From assembly GCA_017165825.1 (NCBI GenBank), contig CM029369.1, positions 8,448,816 through 8,512,815 on the forward strand: 64,000 bases of DNA, given 5' to 3'. The notes beneath the pieces are model-generated. The model searched no databases. It was not told the origin of the DNA and saw nothing but the letters and a program-made list of their open reading frames with translations. This document shows, in pieces, positions 47,701 through 60,900 of this stretch. How positions within the stretch are numbered: position 1 is the first letter of the stretch; each line of letters starts with the position of its first letter. Source of the stretch: Hepsetus odoe (taxonomy: Eukaryota; Chordata; Actinopteri; Characiformes; Hepsetidae). The position numbers were made by a program, and so were the translations under genes.

Positions 47701-48925
47701 TTATACACAATGGAATAAGCTCCAAAGAAAAATAGTTGGGTCCGATTCAAGTCATGGAAAAAAAAAAAAAAGACATGGTAAGAAAGGTATAGATCGTATA
47801 AAATGCATCATAACAGTATGTCTGACCACACATTCAGCGGTCGTCATGGCTACTGTGATCTGACAACTTGGTGAGACTAATAGAGTCATGAATCATTGCA
47901 TCAGCACTTGCATCTCCAGAGAGCCTGTTAATTATGTCTGCTTGATATATTTCCAACAACAAAACCACAGCTCTAAGTGTAACATCTTTGACCACTTTCC
48001 AAAGGCTTAGTCCTCTCAATTTTCTCATCAGGTGTGTGTTAAAGCAATTAGGAATGATATTTATAAAGGAGCTAAATTTCCACTGCTTTCCAAACAGTAG
48101 ACATTTGCTAGCAATTATGATGAGAGAGACTAATCTCATTATTTCTTCCAGAATACATAATTTCTCATTTGTATGAAGGAGTAGTTACCTCACTAAATGC
48201 GAAGCCAAACACAGATGATCTCAAACGATGGCCGTCAATGGAAACAGTGAATCATCCTCCCTATAGATGCGTGCACTCTATAAATAAAGGATCTTCCGTA
48301 TGGAGGATAACACATGGCTAAGGGCCATAACTGGACCCTCCTCTGTTCCTGTCCTAAACATCCCAAACAAACAAGCTTCCTCCAGCTTCACCTCAGCCTA
48401 ATCCCCAGATGAGTGGAAAACAAGACATTGATGACACATGATAGCTGATAACTGATATGACTGATGGGGTTCTCTGTAAGGAAACTGTAAGCTATGCGCT
48501 CTGGATGAGGCGATGCTGACTATGACACATGGCTTGTGCTTCAATTTAACATCATCCTCTTGCACTGCACACAATGCACTTCATCATTTAGTGTCAGGAT
48601 TTTTGTAGTGTTTCTGCATCTTCGCTTCAATACTAATATTTTATCCTAAACCAAAATGAAAATGTACAACGCACTGAGTATAATCTGAACAATATACATT
48701 ATTTGTGCTTTTTGTCCTGGTTTGTTTCTGCATTTTGCTATATACCGTTTGGAGCCTTGTTGGAGCATCCTTTTAGCAATACTATGCATCATTTTATGCT
48801 CCAGGTATCTGCCACTCACTGAATTGAGTTGCAGAGTGAGGTGTGCTTTTTCACACTGTGATTTTTCATTTTTTTGAAAAGCAATCAAAATAACAAAATG
48901 CACTTTGAGTCGCTGAATCCAGATT
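44770..48925. other. Intergenic DNA, no gene established
   Basis: Mostly unique. A fragment of the L2-like fish tail is at about 47042-47158 (GGCCTGTCCAGGACATCTCT and GCTGGGAAAGGCTCCATCAC). A 60-codon frame at 45213-45395 has a protein-like, helical appearance but no family match. The segment at 45.5-45.9 kb has mixed composition and short frames on both strands. Confidence 0.55.
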
Positions 48926-48926
48926 A

Positions 48927-49114
48927 GTGAAAATCATTCTCTGCATTTTACCCATCACACAGTGCAGCAGGTGGCAGCCATATATCCGAAGCCCAGGGAG
49001 CAGTGATGGGGTGGTCTCTTGCTCAAGTGTACCTCAAGGCATCCTTCTGGTTTTGAACTCTAACCCACCTTCTGATCATGGGGCCTAGTCCCTAAACACT
49101 AGGCCAATGCTGCC
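48927..49114 (-). mobile_element. tRNA-derived SINE, diverged
   Basis: Landmarks CTCTGCATTTTACCCATCAC, CCAGGGAGCAGTGATGGGGT and GGGGCCTAGTCCCTAAACAC identify a reverse-oriented copy lacking part of its tail. Confidence 0.78.
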
Positions 49115-49760
49115 CATCTACCCATTCTAACAAATAGAAGGTGGAACCTGTCATAGTGTCCCAAAAACTCATCTCCCAAAAAGTAGTGCCTGTAAATAAA
49201 CCACAAAAGACTGCAGCCAGTTTCAACTCCCAAGTACTTTAAACCCACGCTCCCACGATGCGTGCATTCTGTTTTTGTGTCCATTTTGCAACGTAATCAT
49301 CAGAGATTATCTGCTGTCACTTATCTTGTCTGTCCAGCTGAAATAATTTATGATATTAAACATCACTGACAGCACATAAGAATCCCCACTTGTTTATGGA
49401 AGAGATACGTTTTGATTGTTGGCTTATGAGCCTTTGGCAGCTGCTTTTTTTTTTTTTGCAATGGGTGTGTAACTTGAAGCAGTTCAGTACTTTGGTGAGC
49501 TGAACTACTCACTCGTCCAAATTATCATCAAGCATTCAAATGATACAATAATCTGTACCAGACAACACGGACCGGCTAGATTTCAGGAAACTGAGATCTG
49601 AGACAGCTGAGAGAAGTACAGTGTGAACCCTCAAAAGAAAGAAAAAAAGTTATCTCCATGCTCGCCTGTATTTGTACTGAGAATTATTATTTTTTATTTT
49701 TTTCCATCCCTGACTTATGTTTTTGTTACTTCCAAAAACCACCATCATTGGTGTATAAAT

Positions 49761-50009
49761 GTAAAGTGAAAATTCTTGTCATGCGAGGTCACAGCACAGC
49801 ACACAGTGAACCACAACGAAATTGGGCCTCTGCATTTAACCCATGCAAACACCGTGCAGCAGTGGGCAGCTATGAAAGCGCCCGGGGAGCAGTGACGGGG
49901 ATGGTACCTTGCTCAAGGGTACCTCAGGGCAACCTACTGGTGAGGGAATCGGACCCACAATCTTCCGATCTGGTGGCCAACTCCCTAATCACTAGACCAC
50001 CTCTGCCCT
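49761..50009 (-). mobile_element. tRNA-derived SINE, near complete
   Basis: Reverse-oriented copy with GGTCACAGCACAGCACACAG, GGGGATGGTACCTTGCTCAA and the head complement CCCTAATCACTAGACCACCT. It is one of the best preserved copies. Confidence 0.85.
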
Positions 50010-50038
50010 GTGCCAAAGGCTAACTTCCCTTAATCACA

Positions 50039-50082
50039 GGGCAGTGGTGGCCTAGTGTTTAGGGACTAGCCCCAGCATCAGA
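50039..50082 (+). mobile_element. SINE head fragment
   Basis: Only the tRNA-like start, GGGCAGTGGTGGCCTAGTGT plus TTAGGGACTAGCCCCAGCAT, is present. It is in the opposite orientation to the neighbouring copy and abuts a Tc1-like end. Confidence 0.65.
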
Positions 50083-50099
50083 GTCAGGGCTCTGTGGGG

Positions 50100-50296
50100 G
50101 CCAGAAGAACTGATGCTGGTTTGAAGGCCAAAGGTAGTAACACCAAATATTGAATTGATTTAGATTTTTCTTTTGTTCGCTCACTTTGCATTTTGTAAAT
50201 TGATAATAATAAGCTATCGTTATTTATATTTCTGAAAGCATTCTTTGTTTACAGCATTTTTTCCACACCTGCCTAAAACTTTTGCACAGTACTGTA
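50100..50296 (+). mobile_element. 3' end of a Tc1-like transposon
   Basis: GAACTGATGCTGGTTTGAAG marks the end of a transposase reading region. It is followed by the typical AT-rich tail and the terminal word AAAACTTTTGCACAGTACTG. The rest of the element is missing. Confidence 0.65.
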
Positions 50297-51074
50297 GTCA
50301 CTTTCACTTTATTTTAATGGCATGCATTTGCTTCATTAAAACTAATGACAGCAAAGAAACCACCAAAGAAACTACAGTGACCAAGGAGCATGAAATGTGT
50401 TAAGGTAATTATTAAAAAAAAGTAAAAATTCACCGCATGACTGTGTGTATTTATAACCTGCCAGTATGCTGTCACTTAAACAAGAGAGTTCTAACAATCT
50501 TCCTGATAAAGGCAGATGAAATATGATGTGTCACTAATGTGAAACATACCATTGCCAGTCAGGGGTTCTATTTTTGCAAAGAGCTTAAACACAGTTTAAA
50601 GACACACCAATAGCAATGCCCTGAACTTCAATCAAAAATGAACTGTGTGAAATAAAAAGCGGGTCCAAGAAACCAGCCATGGAGAATTTATTAATCCACA
50701 TCTGCTACTGTCATCACTGCAGCTTCACCACAGAGTTATCCAGAGAGAGAAGAGGGAAAGGACATTACTGATGGCTACATGACTGCGTGTGTTCTCTGTA
50801 TAAATAGCAGTCCAATATAAGATGTTTGTCTAATTAATCATTCCATGATGAGTTATAACAGCAGTTTGTGTCTGTATTTTGCATCCTTTTTTATAATTTA
50901 GTTGCAATTTGTAATCTATGTCTTCAAAAATGTGTCTGTTAGTTTACCCGTAATGCTCAGTAAAGTGGGGAAAAATAAGGGGTCGTATAGACTAGGTGAG
51001 AAGTTGACTGTTAAAGCCATTAATCAGTGCTGTGTTGATGTACAATGGCAAAAACAGCAAGGTGTAGGAAAGAG

Positions 51075-51307
51075 GGAAGTGACTGACTATTTGTCATTTT
51101 GAGCAATCAGCAAAGCACACAGTGAACCATAGCAAAATGCATCTGAATTTAATCCACATACACCATGCAGCAGTGGGCAGCCATATCCAGTGCCCAGGCA
51201 GCAGTGATGGTCACAGTTACTTGCTCAGGGGTACCTCAGGGCAACTTGTTGGTCTGTGTCCCAGGACTTTCTTTTCCTGGGGCCTAGTCCCTAACCACTA
51301 GGCCATG
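51075..51307 (-). mobile_element. tRNA-derived SINE
   Basis: Reverse-oriented copy: AAGCACACAGTGAACCATAG, GTGCCCAGGCAGCAGTGATG, GGGGTACCTCAGGGCAACTT and head complement GGCCTAGTCCCTAACCACTA. The B-box region is eroded. Confidence 0.8.
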
Positions 51308-52617
51308 AAACAGTCAATAAAACAGTTATTATAAGCACAAGCTTAGAATATAAGGAAAATCAATGTCATTACTAGCTGTGACTTTAATGAAATAAGATCT
51401 GGTGAGTTTCTTGGCCAGTCCAAATTTTAAACCTTTTTCCCCTGATGAGGTTCTTATGATGACTTGGCAGTGTGTTTTAGACCATTGTCTTGCCTACTAG
51501 TTTTTTTGTTTGGTTGGTCTCCAAGTTGGCAAATAATGTATCTGTAGAATATGGACTACCATCACCAGTTACGTCATAAATAAATATTTCTGTGCCTGTT
51601 TAAGAAGCAACTATGCAAACTTAAGCCATGGCACGACCTCCATACTATTTTATAGATAAACTTATATGATTAAGAACATGGAAAATATGTGGCGAAAGAA
51701 AATATGACCATCGCTTTGTTGGGATGAGATTTCATAAAATTATTGTTGTGGGTCATCTCTGTGCAGATTGTATCCGGTGGTATTCGCTATATTTCAGAGA
51801 TCACATGTGCCATGTTCTATGTAATAATACTATGTAATATGTAACAGAACTTGATCTAAATATTTTTAAAAATGAATGCTGAAAATCTGATCTCTCATCC
51901 TATGTCCATCTTTTGATCTCAAACCTAATCCAGTTGTACTTATCGTTATTTTTCAGCCAAATATGATTGAATGTTTAAATAAGTAAACGGGCAATTTTTT
52001 TTCTTCCTTATAATCTTTACCTTGTTAAAGGGAAAGATGGCAGAGTTAAATTGTTATAACTATCATTAGATTCCTTTGTTCCCTGATACCCCAGTCATAG
52101 AAGAGAAGGACACAAAGGAGTACTAAACTTTTGAACTTAATTTAAGGCCTGTAAAATGAACAAAGGAACTTGCCCTTGGTGGGCAGATGCTTTTAATCCT
52201 GCATACTCAGCCCACAACAATAGTCTACCTACTCATGTAAACAGTAAATTGCTATAGTGCTGCTGATACAAAAAACCCCTGATTAAATGGAATCATGGTG
52301 GCTTGGATGACTGTACAGTTTTAAGCTTAATCAAGCTGCATTACAAAGATGTTGGCTTACATGGTGGCCTTGCAAAGCCAAGGTCAAAACTGAGTGTAAA
52401 CCTACTTATTAAACCACTGTTGGACTTTGCTGTCTGTTTTAATACTGTAATTACCTAGGTAAGAGTTAGCATATTGTTGGGCAATAATCCCACATGGTAC
52501 TTGGTTCATCTGTGGTAATGGTAATTACAATCATCATGGCTGTTGTTTCTTTATCATAAAAAAAAATGAATATGTAAATCAATATCCTATGTTTATCAAA
52601 TAGATTAGCACTGAAAA

Positions 52618-52857
52618 AAGTGAAAGTGACAACCCTTGTCATTGCAAGGTCACAGCACAGCAGACCGTGAACCACAACGAAATTGGACCGCTGCATTTAA
52701 CCCATGCACACTCAAACACCGTGCAGCAGTGGGCAGCTATTGAAAGCACCCAGGGAGCAGTGACGGGGACGGCACCTAGCTCAAGAGTACCTCAGGGCAA
52801 CCTATTCGGAAGGGGTTCGAACCCCCGATCCTCTGATCATGCAGCCACCGCTGCCCT
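52618..52857 (-). mobile_element. tRNA-derived SINE, well preserved
   Basis: Very similar to the copy at 26224-26475: TGAAAGTGACAACCCTTGTC, AACGAAATTGGACCGCTGCA, B-box complement GGGTTCGAACCCCCGATC. The head has a small deletion removing much of the A-box. Confidence 0.83.
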
Positions 52858-52859
52858 AC

Positions 52860-55450
52860 TGAAGTTTAAACCTGAGTTCTTGTGGTAGGGCTCACCTACT
52901 TCTAAGCAATAATTTAATTGGGCCCAGCCACACTTGATCGCTCTCTTCTTGTGGCTTTACCTGTCAAAAAGACATGAGCTGAAATAAAGACATGCATGCA
53001 GTCCTGAGCCTGAGTTCAAGTTTTGAGTTCCAGGACAAGGGCTTGACACTAAGTGGCTAAACAGTACCTTTCCTGGGTACGTCATGCTTGAGTTAGCTCT
53101 CTTTGCAGTTGTAGTGCATGGATTTGTCACATTAATGACTCACGCCAGGGATGCAGACTGGGAGCAGTGAGCTCAGACAGACAGCACTTCCCTGTACGAA
53201 GGTGTAGTCCTCAGCCTGTTAACGAGAGCTCTGTGCTCTGAGTTCCACTGCGACCTGACGCATTTAGATCCAGCAGCAACGATCCACTGCCAACTTCCTT
53301 TCAGCAGCCCGAGCACTACACAAGCTGGGCCTTGGCCTCAGGGTCAGGTCCTCCATTTTGCTGCCGTCCCCTGGGCTGCTTCCAGAGCCTTCACATTTTG
53401 GAGAGGCTGGAGGTGAGAAACCGCTTGGCTGAAAATAAGGGAGCAAACCCTAGGCTGCAAACTTCTAATGTATCTATGCTCCTTTCAGTTTGCAGCAGTT
53501 ATTATTATTTTCACGATTATATATCTTTTTTCCATCTGATCATGTCTGCACACGATATGGGGGGAACATGCATGAGCTGTCCCCTTTTCAGTGATCTCTA
53601 GTACAAAAGACAATACAAGCTAAAATGTGTTCCCTATAGCCCTGCCTTTTTGTCAGTGTGTTCACCTGTGTCTAGTTTGTTACCCCTACTCCAGCATATA
53701 TGTCATGTCTCATTATTTAAGAAATGATATAAAAAACCAAAAGCTAAAGAAACATATAACATTTTAAATTACAATTAGAATCAGAAAAGCAATTTGAATA
53801 TCATGAATTTTTTACCTCAGTGGGCTTTTCCTAGAAGACAGCATAATTGAACCTGTCAATTGGATTAAGTTGAACACAGAAAGTGAAGTATCTAAACAAT
53901 TTTAATCATAGTCTTTATAATTTTAAATGTGGCAATGTTCATGCAACGTGAGCAACATGGTGTTCCAGTGTTTCGCGTTGGCCCCTCGCAGCAAGAATCT
54001 TCTGTGCTTGATGCCTAGCCGGAGCGGCCTGGCGTCGTTCTGGATGGAGCTTGTGCTTTCCTGTGTCTGTGTGGATTTCCATTCCAGATTCCTGCAATAG
54101 TCCAAAGTATGTGAAGGTCAGGTGGGTGGGAGTTGCTAAGTTGCTCCTAAATTTGAAAGTATGCCAGAATATATTTATCTATATGTCTGTCCTGCAATAC
54201 ACTGGAAACACATCTGGGATGTTTCTACCTTTCGCCCTCTGAGTGCTCGGACAGGCTACAGCACCCCAGTGACCCTGGTTAGGATTAGCAGCTCTGATGA
54301 GGAATGTTTGACCTCTGTTCACCTATAGCTGTTAATCCTCATCAGAAATAAAGGTAGACACTGCATTTTTGGGGTTGATCCCTGAGTTGCAGTGAGAGAT
54401 TTACTCTGTTTATCTTTTCTGAAAGAGTGAGACAAAACAAACTGTATAAACCAAGCAGTAACGGAACTTTAAAGGCTAGCCTAAAAATGACTGGAAGCCA
54501 GAGTGATGAAGTCAGAAAAAGTGTGATATGTTCTCCCTGGATGATAACACTGTGGCCACATTGTTTTGGACAAGCTGCAGCTTATCAATCACTTTTTGGC
54601 AATGCACTGAACAATGAGTTACAATAGTTGAGTCATGAGATAAACAAAAGCATGTGTCAGTGCCTTCACATCATGCAATTAACTATGCCAGCATATATGA
54701 GATGGACATTAAAAAAAAAGGTCACCTTTTTAAGGGTAAAATTTTAATGAAAAGTCCTTTAGAATATAAAAATCATATTCAGACATGCCTGGCCACACTT
54801 TTGACTTGTATTGGATATGGAGGTGTACAGTTTCTATATCCAATATTTTTTTTCTGCATAAATTCATATGATCTATCTCATATGAAGTTTCAACACACTT
54901 TAAGCACATTAGCTTTGAGAACTGAGATTATTTTAACTTTTGGCAAGTTCATCGCCGGACAGAAAACACATTCAGGAAACAATCACTGCCAGCAAACTTC
55001 TAGGCTTTAATTTGACCAACCTAGGAGATCCCTTAGCAAAGCAGAATAAATTCTCTTGGACTCCAGGCACCCACTTTTTAATGCATTAAAAGTACTGGCT
55101 GAAGGATTGCATTCACAGCCCTCTTTTTTCTCAAAACATTTGGTAGCACTTATCTGAAGGTTTGCGTTCATAAGGCTAAATGATAATCTATATAAGCTTT
55201 TCATGACAACTGACATAAAGCTATATAAACATTTATAAAGGCTTATTCCAAAAAGCATCAGTTGTTATAAAGACTGATGTTACAGCTTTGATGTCAACTT
55301 GGCACAACACCTATGTAAAGTGATATACGTACATTTATTTATTATCCATAGATGTTGCCATAACACTTTTTGGTGTGAAATGTCATAACATGTTATGGCA
55401 ACTGTTATTTTAGCTATATTATGTATGTCACATTTTTTTCTGTATTTCTT
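52860..55450. other. Intergenic DNA, nothing recognised
   Basis: Mixed-composition block at about 53.0-53.6 kb, then AT-rich unique DNA. Open frames here are short and show no recognisable domain. Confidence 0.6.
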
Positions 55451-55454
55451 CATT

Positions 55455-56090
55455 CTTTCAGCAACTCTTGTTAGGGGTCACCACAGCAGATCACCCATCT
55501 TCTCTTCTTCTTGTCTTCTGCATCTTCCACATTTACACTGACCCCCTACATGCCATTTCTCACCACATCCAAAAACCTTTTCTTTGGCCTTCATCTTCTC
55601 CTCTTTCTTGGGAGCTCCATCCTATTCATCTTCACCTCAAGGGGTGCTGTTGGCCTAGTGGTAAGGTTCTCACCTACAAACCAAGAGGTCGCAGGTTTAG
55701 AATGTCACCTCCAGCACTACCACCATTGGGTTCCTCAGCAAAAACCCTTAATCCCAAGTTGCTCCAGGGGGACTGTCCCTGTAATTAGGATATGGAAATC
55801 TCTCTGGATAAGAGCGTCAGCTAAATGTCATAAATGTAAATATCTCTCCTCTGTACATGTCCAAATCTTGCCTCTCTGAGTTTTTCTCTAAACCATCCAA
55901 CCTTAATTGTCCTCTAATAGACTCATTCCTAATCCTGTCCATCCTTGTCACTCTCAACACAAATCCCAGCATCTTTTACTCTGCCACCTCCATCTTCGCA
56001 ATTAGTTTTTTATCATCAGAGCCACCGTCTCCAACCCAAATAACATTCCCGGTATCACTTCCAACCTTCCATTTCATGCACAGGGGCCTA
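55455..56090 (-). mobile_element. RTE-type retrotransposon 3' part, split by a SINE
   Basis: The + strand shows GGGGTCACCACAGCAGATCA at the 3' end and CTTTGGCCTTCATCTTCTCC. After the SINE it continues with CTCTCCTCTGTACATGTCCA, TCCTAATCCTGTCCATCCTT and AGAGCCACCGTCTCCAACCC, the complement of the C-terminal region of the fish RTE-like protein. No frame is intact. This is a longer 3' fragment than the one at 29.5 kb. Confidence 0.75.
55640..55841 (+). mobile_element. tRNA-headed SINE, second family, inside the RTE copy
   Basis: Head TGCTGTTGGCCTAGTGGTAA, a degraded B-box, then CTTAATCCCAAGTTGCTCCA and tail GGATAAGAGCGTCAGCTAAA. Same family as 18668-18861, opposite orientation. It interrupts the retrotransposon, so it is the younger insertion. 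Confidence 0.82.
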
Positions 56091-57468
56091 AAATCTTAGT
56101 TTAAATCAAATGTGTCCGACCTTATCCCCCAAATACCAGTACTGCCTCAAGTCTTCTTTAAAATTAAACAGATGTACCTGTTTCACTTTATAATTTAATT
56201 GATCTCAGTCTTCAAACAGATAATTTGATATGCACTCCTGGAAAGAAAACCCAGACCCACACGGGTCCTTTACGGATAAGACTTGACACTCTTAGTGTAA
56301 TTATTCTCATATTGGGGTAGGGTAAGACATGTTCCCCTTCCCTTTCAATTTAAAAGCTGAAGTGATTTGAACATGAAGGATTTGAACAGAATGGAGGCGC
56401 CGGCATTCACCAAGGGACTATACGTTAAACGGCAGGTCTCCTAGTGGATGCAGTGTCCTTTATGGTTTTACAAGAGGATTACTGTTTAAGGTGGCTTCTC
56501 ATCGTCTGGCACAGATAGACTTGCAGCAACTTGCTTTAACGTGAAAGCAGAACTTAATACTCTTTGTATCACATCTGAGTGTATGTTTTTTTTTTTCTTA
56601 AAGCATCTTTCAGCAGGAAGAAAGGGACTCTTCTCATATGTCTAGCCTATAATGCCAATTGAATGCAAATGCTTTATCTGAAAGGAAAAGCATCAGGGGT
56701 GTGAATATGTGTGAGTGTGAGGCAAGTTGATACGGGATGGTCTGTGTGTGGTGTGTTGACATGGGATGGTTTTAGTTTTACCCTGAAATGAATAGAAGGT
56801 GAGGAGTGGATGTTGGAACTGTGTACTCACTCATAAAGGAAGAAGACTGAAAGCAGATGCTTCTCTTGTACTGTCACAAACACAAACTTTCTTTCAGTCA
56901 ACCAACTTGTTCTATCAAAACAACAATGCGAGGTAGCTTTCAAGAGGTCCAAGTCATTTGTGTTTTTTTGGTTCCTCATGAAAAGATAAACACACAAATG
57001 TTCCAAGGATGATGGAAAACGTTTAGTGCCACAGGCACTGTGCTTGTCTTCATGAAGTAGCTTTTTTTAAAAGGCAGAATGAGGTTTTCATTTGGGGGAA
57101 AAAAATGTTGGCACACAGTTACAGTAATTCATGGTGACATGCAAACACCTCATAGACTTAAAAAGCGATGTATGTTTGCAACAATGGCTGCCAGTTGCAC
57201 TATGATACAGACAAAATATGCTAATTACAATGAGGTGAATCAGATTTACAACATGCATTGATAACTATGCATGAAAATAATCCATTTGTCAGTTAAACCT
57301 TTTTGTGGCATGTTCTGATTCTCTTGAACTGTTTTATTCCTCTAACATGCACTTAGCTACAGTTCTTGAATGTGAATTCTGCAGCTTTTGTGGCATTTCG
57401 GCAGAATGTCCGAGGGAGCAGTAGAATAGTGAGGGGGATCAGCTGGCTGCATGTATAACATCATAAAA
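56091..57468. other. Intergenic DNA, nothing recognised
   Basis: Unique-looking sequence with scattered short homopolymer runs. No gene or known repeat was seen. Confidence 0.6.
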
Positions 57469-57964
57469 GGGGACAGCGGTGGTCTAGTGGTTAAAGACTA
57501 GGCCCCAGGCTCGGAAGGTTGTGGGTTTGAATCCCAGACCAGTAGGTTACCCACAGGTTCCCTTGCACAAAGTATCATCCATATCACATCTCCCCAGGTG
57601 CTTTAAATAGCTGCCCCTGCTGCATGGTGTAAATGCAGCACCACTAGGCAGCGGTGGCCTAGTGGTTAGGGAGTTGGCCACAGGATCGGAAGATTGTGGG
57701 GTCAAACCCCTAACCAGAAGGTTGCCCTGAGGTACCCTTGAGCAAGGTACTGTCCCAGTCACTGCTCCCTAGTGCTTTCATAGCTGCACGGTGTTTGAAT
57801 GGGTTAAATGCAGAGGTCCAATTTAGTTGAGGTTCACTGTGTGCTGTGCTGTGACCTCGCAATGACAACAAATAGTCACTTTCACTTTTGAATGGGTGAA
57901 AAGCAGAGATTGAATTTTGTTGTGGTTCACTGTGTGCTTTTCACAATGACAAATAGTCATTCCA
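57469..57964 (+). mobile_element. Two SINEs, one inserted into the other
   Basis: An outer copy starts GGGGACAGCGGTGGTCTAGT with B-box GGGTTTGAATCCC and reaches the middle of the family at about 57645. A complete inner copy then starts AGGCAGCGGTGGCCTAGTGG and ends TAGTCACTTTCACTTTT at about 57889. The tail of the outer copy follows (GAATGGGTGAAAAGCAGAGA to about 57964). The order head-middle, full element, tail indicates nesting. Confidence 0.8.
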
Positions 57965-60900
57965 CTAAATATGGGAGAATTTTAAAATCTTTACTTATTT
58001 ACCTTTATTTATAGTATTACATCTATCATTGGACTTATTATTGTCTGCATTGTAATAGATCACAGTATTCTTTATGATCAGTTAAAATGGGAATATGAGG
58101 AGAGACTGTAAACATATGTTAATATCTGCAGAGACTAGCAGTCGCATTGTGAGGCTAAGTTTGAGTTGGCAGCTCTGGAGGCTGTTTGCAAAAGGGTAAC
58201 TTAATTCAGTTTTGGCTGGGTTGCTTGCTAAAGTATATCTGACACAAAACCTAAAAAAATAAACAGCGCATTTTTTTGGCAAGCTTGTTTTAAATCAGAA
58301 TCATCAAGCAATGTTTCATTTATTTATTTTTAACAAGTGTTGGTTTGTTGAGAAAGAGGCAAGGGTGGAGGCTGCCATTTTAGATCATAGTGTGTATTTA
58401 TCAAATGATAGCAATGGAAAGGATGACTTGGGGACCAGGAGATTAATATTGATCTTTGTATAGAATAAGCGCTTTACAGTTTTGCAGTTTATCGGACCTA
58501 AGTCAATTCAATAAACTTTGCTAGCTTACTAGAATTGTTCTGAAAACTTACCACAGCACAAGGAATTAACATGGATGTTGCTGAATACAGTTAAACACAG
58601 ATCATATGTCACAGACCTGGAGGGCTTAAGGCAGGGATCAAAGATCTTACAGGGTCAGTGCGGTGGCAGGTTTTCATTCCAAACTACTAGGAGCTCCGCT
58701 CATGTAATCTAATCAGTTGTTTGTGACCAGCTAATTAAAAAAGCTGAGTTTTTGGTTGATTTTAGTAAAAACATGAAACCACGCCAGTCTTTTATTGATA
58801 AGATTGGTCTAAAGTGTCCAAAGCTGATTACCATCCAAAGGTGCACAATCACCTCCAATTAAACACTATTTATGTGATTACTACAATTATAGATGTAAGC
58901 TATTTATGGTTAAACAAGAATATAAAGTTACAGCTTTATGTTCATTCATGATTTTATGTTCATTCATGTATTCATTTTTATTCAATTTCGATTGTGGTGC
59001 TTAAGTTGCTTAAATGGACGTGCCAGCCCTTGTGTGCAAGGCATGTGAGAAAAAGAGAGCATGATGTATTCCCTTACATAAATTTCAAGGCTATCATTTT
59101 CCAGATTGTGTTGGGATAAAACCTAGGCATGTCATGCAAAACCACAACACCAATTCTCTGATGTTCCCAGTATGATTCCCTCAATTCCATCTGTTCCTCT
59201 GTTACACATCGAGTTTATTTCTCCTTCCCTTAGTGTAGCAGAGAGGGGAAAGACTCAGCCAAGTTTCGACGGCCTGCATCTTTTGGCCCAGGGACATTCA
59301 CCAAAAGATACACTGTTTTGCAGTATTAACATATGATAGAAGACCATGTTTGTTTATTTTGGCTTAGTCGCCATGTTTGCAAGACCGCTCCGAGGCCATA
59401 ATGGAATCGGATACTCCCCAATCTGAACCACCACAAGTAAAAAGCATAATTACAGCCGTTTTTATTTCAACTGAATCTGATCTCCTGACCTTTCTTGAAT
59501 TTCGGGTGGGATCTGTGTGGGTATAATGAAATTACCAGCCGACCTTGAGCCAATTATCGACTTATCAAGCCGTACCCTTAAGTTGTAGAGCATGTATTGA
59601 TGGATGCAAATAAAAGAGGTGGTGCCTTTTGCAATGTTATTACAACCACAAAATTACTATATTACAGTACACATGCAGGCTTTTAATGATTCTTAAAATG
59701 GCCTTAAAGAAGGGGCTGAATATGGGCCAACCTCAAGAAACTTCAGCGCCAATTTAAATTTGATCTGGAAACAATCTTCCTACATAAATTACATACATTA
59801 AAAAAAAGACTAAAAATTCAATGGTTTTGCTCATAGTACCAAAGAATGTACAAGAAAATGTAGTTGAAAATGCTTTTAAAGCAGAATATATTCTAGAATA
59901 TATATAGTTGGAGTCATATAACATGCAGATAGACATGCAAATATATATTGCTTCATAACTCTAGCATAAAAGAGCCATTGAGAACAAATGGCTGTTTGAA
60001 TGTAAGCTCATTGTGAGCTTTTTCATTTCCATGGGTTGTCAGGGTCAAGAGGAAAAAAACAGTTCTTACGTCAATTTTCTCCAAAGTTCCCCAGGACTCG
60101 GGATACCTGAGAGATATATTAACGATGGCTCAATGCTGTAAGCGATAGGCTCGTGCCACCCCAAAAACAACGACCCTTTTGTGCACTGTGACTGGCAAGG
60201 AGCACCTTTCCACTGCACCTAAAGGACAGAGCACATGTGATGACGAAAAGGCTGTTATGAGCAGCCGTGACACACCAATAGAAGGGCAAGCTTGTGTGCG
60301 CTCGAGGCCACCGGCGCGTGCAAGAGGAATGGAGCTTAAGATATTTGAGAGCGGATGAACACAGCCCAGTCAGAAGTCAAATCCACAGGGGGATTTTTTT
60401 TTTTTACCATCAAGCAAGTGGCAGGAAAATGACCATGGCCTTGGAAGATGACACCACTCCTTTCTTCTCTCTTGTTTTATCCCCTTACAATTTTTTTTTC
60501 TTTGTTTGTTTCTTACAGTGATGGTTTTGATGCCAATCAAAAGCACAAATAAAAAAAAAAATCACCCCATTTTATCCATACCCCGCATGTAACTGGTCTA
60601 AAACTAATCCAGCTAATTAATGAAACTGAATGGCCAGTTCAGCATTTTCCAAACTCCATGAAACACCTTTACTTGCTAGTTAATCTCTAATAGTGTCTTT
60701 AAATCATGTGTAACTGGTGTATTAAACGTTTTGCATGCATCTATATGCCATGCTGATACCAATGTACACTTTGAATGATGGCAAAAGCATGTCAATCAGA
60801 CTTTTGTCTGAAGCATCTCTTTAAACGGTAACTTTTCTTGTATGTTTCCCTCCTTTTTACCTCAGAAGCCCTCTTCTGCCTGTCAGATATGGGTCTAATG

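Noticed and set aside
49761..50009. tRNA-like A and B boxes here and in other copies, as possible tRNA genes
   Set aside because: They belong to SINE heads with a shared body; no cloverleaf with an anticodon stem was found.
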